From Phialophora verrucosa (taxonomy: Eukaryota > Ascomycota > Eurotiomycetes > Chaetothyriales > Herpotrichiellaceae), in assembly GCA_002099365.1 (NCBI GenBank), contig MSED01000014.1, positions 868,001 to 932,000 on the forward strand: a stretch of 64,000 nt of DNA, in the 5' to 3' direction. The notes under the pieces were generated by a model that saw nothing but the letters and a program-made list of their open reading frames with translations, ran no database searches and had not been told where the DNA came from. Each line of letters begins with the position of its first letter. Position 1 is the first letter of the stretch. Positions 61,424-64,000 of the stretch are shown piece by piece. Position numbers and translations under genes: made by a program.

Positions 61424-61722
61424 TATAATAGGGCGGTGATACTTATAGCGCTAATTAGCTATATATATCTATATAATATATAAATAAGTAACTATATTAT
61501 CTAATTAGTTAAATCCTTAGCGTAAGGCTATATATCTCCGCTATATATTATAAGTAGAGTAGTTATATATATTTAATATATATATATACTATAGGTAATA
61601 AAATATATAACACTATTACTTATAAAGCTATTTATTACTATATAGTGTACCGGGAACGAAGAGGTAGTGCCTACTGCCGTACGACCCTCTATCTAGAGGC
61701 TATAAAGCCTCGCCTTAGTTTA
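61424..61722 (+). repeat. Gypsy B 3' LTR
   Basis: 299 bp, less mutated than the 5' LTR at 50013 (for example keeps GGGCGGTGATAC). Followed by the ATAG duplication. Confidence 0.88.
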
Positions 61723-64000
61723 ATAGATATAAACCTCTTAATACTATAGTACACCCGACTAAGGTACTCTAGTATAGGCCCTCTCTCTTATTTATCTTAA
61801 GTAGCTAAAGATATCTTAATATTTATAATTAATAAGACTATCTATAAGGTCTACCAGCTCTTAAAGGCTACCTAGTAAATATCTTAATTAAATAAACAAG
61901 AGATATAAGAGGAGTATACCTTTTATTAAATATCTTATAACCTTCTTTAGATAGAAGAGGGGTTTAATAAGGATAAATATATTATTTATTTCTAATATTA
62001 CTTAACGAATTTTAATATCCTCTTCTATAAACCGAGATATAAAGGTATAGCTTAAGTATTCCGACTTTTACTAGCCTATATTAAGTTGTAATACTAATAG
62101 TGTATAAGGATTATCTATATTAATAATAAGACGGCCGTAGAAGAGGAGGTAAAGGAATATCTTTAAGAATAAGGTATTATAATCGAACTGAGTGCCCTAT
62201 ATACTCTAGTATAAAATAAGTATATAAAGAGATATAGTAGAACACTTACTATAAAGGCTTATACTCTTAGACAGGCCTTATATTTACCTTATAATCTTTA
62301 GCCTAAAATTGTTAGAACAGCTATATATTTAATAAATAGGACCCTAATATATAAACTTAACTAGAAGACGCCCTTTAAGGCCGTTACAGGTAATAAACCG
62401 AGCCTTAAGTACCTTTATATTATCGGTTTAAAGGTATACTAGCTGCTATATAATATACCGAAGAAGAAGAAGCTAAATATAAGGGCCTTAATTAGTTATT
62501 TAATTAAATATAACTTAACTAATATATAGCGTATCTAGAACCCTTAAAATAGATATAAAATTATATAAATATATAATATATATTTTAACGAGAGCTAGAA
62601 GTTTAACCTATAAAATATACTATATCTCTTATAACTCGATAGCTTTAAATTAGATATTAATATTATTAATCTTAATATCTTTAGTAACGTCTCTAAAGGT
62701 ATATAATTATATAAAGATAAAGATAAAGATAATAAAAATAAAGTTATAAATATTATAGTAGAATAAGGCTAAAGGGTATAATTAAGAAGAGGTAACTTAC
62801 CTAAGGTATAAATAATTACTAGAATAGGTAACTCCTTTAATATAATATTAGAAATTACTCTATACCGAAGGTCTTCTTAGTCTTTAAGAACGTCTTAACT
62901 AAAGGTAAATATATTAAATACTATATACACGCCTAATATAATAGATAATAACTTTATTATACCTCCTTTATCGTTATCTAGGAGGGTAGAAGATATATAT
63001 AAACTAATATAGGCTATATAGGAAAGACTAATAAGGTCGAGACTAAACTTAGCACTATATATATATAAAATTTCTACGGCACTAAGCGATAATAATATCC
63101 TCCTCGAAGGTTTAAAGCGTAAGAAAAAGAAGAGACGGCTAATATAGTTCGTTCTAGATACTAAAGGACCTTTAGAATACTATTACAGCTTCTCTACAGC
63201 TCTCTTAAAAGGTTCTCGGGTAATAAATAAAATATTAGCACTAATAATAATATCTTAAGACCTAAATAAGCTAAAGATTTATAGGGATATATTACCCCTA
63301 AAACTAAAAGGCTAGAGAGACCTTAGTAAGTATTCGTTTAGTAAATACTTTATTATAATAGCCTATATAAAGTTTAAGGTATTAAAGGCGAAAGAAATAT
63401 TTTAAAAGGTTCCTAGATAACCTTAATATAAGCTACTACCGCTTCTCTAGGTATTTAAGTATAAGTTTAATATAGATAGTTATTTAAATAAGTTTAAGAC
63501 GCGAATTTACGTTTAAGGAGATCTTTAGACCTCTTAAAAGGATAACTATATTATAACGCTTATAATTCGATATTTTAGAGCACTAATAGCACTTTTAGTA
63601 GTGTTTAACCTTAAAATTATACAGCTCGACGCTATTAATACTTTCCTTAATAGTAATATTAATAAAGACGTTATAATTAAATAGCTATTAGAGTTTAAAT
63701 AAAATAATAAAGTCCTTTAACTTCTAAAGGCCCTATACGGCCTTAAATAGTTACTACACCTTTAGTATAACTATTTAGTAAATATCGTTACTAAACTAGG
63801 CCTTAAGAGAGTCCTCGGCGTAAACTATATACTAGTAAACAGCTAGATTATCTTCTTCTTTTATATTAATAATATTATCCTCCTCTTCTTAAAGAAAGAT
63901 ACCCTAAAGGTATAAGAGCTAGTTAATAAGCTATAGAGAGACCTTAAGCTAAGAGAGATTATAGAAGCTAACTAATTCCTTAATATATATATTATTTATA
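61723..64000 (+). pseudogene. Copia B integrase-RT relic
   Basis: Continuation of copia B after the gypsy insert. Integrase C-terminal signs at 62.2-62.4 kb, RT at 63.5-63.9 kb with YINNI at 63862-63876. Runs off the right edge. Confidence 0.8.

Larger units (their letters stand above)
50013..61722 (+). mobile_element. Ty3/gypsy LTR retrotransposon, copy B, nested in copia B
   Basis: 11,710 bp, 299-bp LTRs (50013-50311, 61424-61722), flanked by ATAG on both sides (50009-50012 and 61723-61726). Coding on the plus strand, all RIP-broken: gag about 51.2-52.1 kb, retropepsin near 53.37 kb, RT 54.3-55.1 kb, RNase H 55.4-55.8 kb, integrase 56.1-57.2 kb, then a third ORF about 58.7-61.4 kb. A purine tract AATAAGGGAGGGA ends at the 3' LTR. 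At 11.7 kb it is roughly twice the length of an ordinary fungal gypsy element. Confidence 0.93.
47762..64000 (+). mobile_element. Ty1/copia LTR retrotransposon, copy B, with a nested gypsy (runs off the window)
   Basis: Starts with a 266-bp LTR (47762-48027, TGTTGAACC...). It is the inverted counterpart of copy A. Interior parts are 48028-50012 and 61723-64000; a gypsy element separates them at a different site from copy A. At 62.2 kb integrase signs are visible (YSRTLTIKA, then RTAIYLINRT) and at 63.5-63.9 kb a copia RT (QLDAINAFLN, LLKALYGLK, YINNI where YVDDI is expected). If it has no indels relative to copy A it should end near 65,162, outside the window. Confidence 0.9.

Noticed and set aside
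1..64000. CRISPR arrays, tRNA or rRNA genes
   Set aside because: The DNA is eukaryotic, the only tandem repeats are LTR units, and I could not fold any convincing tRNA by eye; a tRNAscan run would be decisive.

Overview
This window is nuclear DNA from a filamentous ascomycete (Pezizomycotina). The evidence is: genes split by many 40-100 bp introns with fungal GTRNGY / CTRAC / YAG signals; orthologues of Crm1, MetR/Cys-3 and Chl4; two Zn2Cys6 regulators of the cutinase-factor (CTF1/Far) type; and long AT-rich blocks of retrotransposons altered by repeat-induced point mutation (RIP). The Crm1 leptomycin residue has the same number (T525) as in Aspergillus nidulans KapK. That hints at a Eurotiomycete, but this is only an inference.

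Layout. 1-7.1 kb is housekeeping DNA: the 5' part of the exportin gene crm1 (minus, runs off the left edge), the sulfur regulator metR (minus) and the kinetochore gene chl4 (plus). 8.7-9.5 kb carries a C2H2-finger plus TPD-nuclease (CDIN1-like) gene. 10.8-27.3 kb is an accessory gene cluster of seven genes: a Baeyer-Villiger monooxygenase (10 exons, 608 aa), a short-chain dehydrogenase (7 exons, 312 aa), a tandem carboxymuconolactone-decarboxylase-fold protein (251 aa), a Zn2Cys6 regulator (766 aa), an acyl-CoA ligase ending in the peroxisomal signal SKL (578 aa), a second Zn2Cys6 regulator (about 786 aa) and a cupin (192 aa). I worked out the splice sites by hand; each model keeps one frame end to end. 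The cluster has no polyketide or peptide synthase. The simplest reading is a catabolic route: alcohol to ketone (dehydrogenase), ketone to ester or lactone (monooxygenase), then acid to acyl-CoA in the peroxisome (ligase).

27.8-45.2 kb and 47.8-64 kb are two RIP-mutated transposon blocks. Each is a Ty1/copia element (266-bp LTRs) with a Ty3/gypsy element inserted in it (299-bp LTRs, 11,710 bp in both copies, 4-bp target duplications CTAG and ATAG). The two copia copies lie in opposite orientation. Between them is a 2.5-kb unmutated island with an intact dimeric alpha-beta-barrel (ABM-like) gene and the 3' end of a lost sugar transporter.

The most interesting signal is in the gypsy element. 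Downstream of gag-pol (retropepsin, RT, RNase H, integrase) there is a third sense reading frame of about 2.7 kb. Near its end is the full spacing of a Ulp1/SENP (peptidase C48, SUMO protease) active site: His-Trp, then 17 residues to Asp, then Gln six residues before Cys-Gly. The active-site codons are mostly RIP-damaged in one copy, but the Cys codon is intact in the other. A SUMO-type protease is not a standard part of a Ty3/gypsy element.
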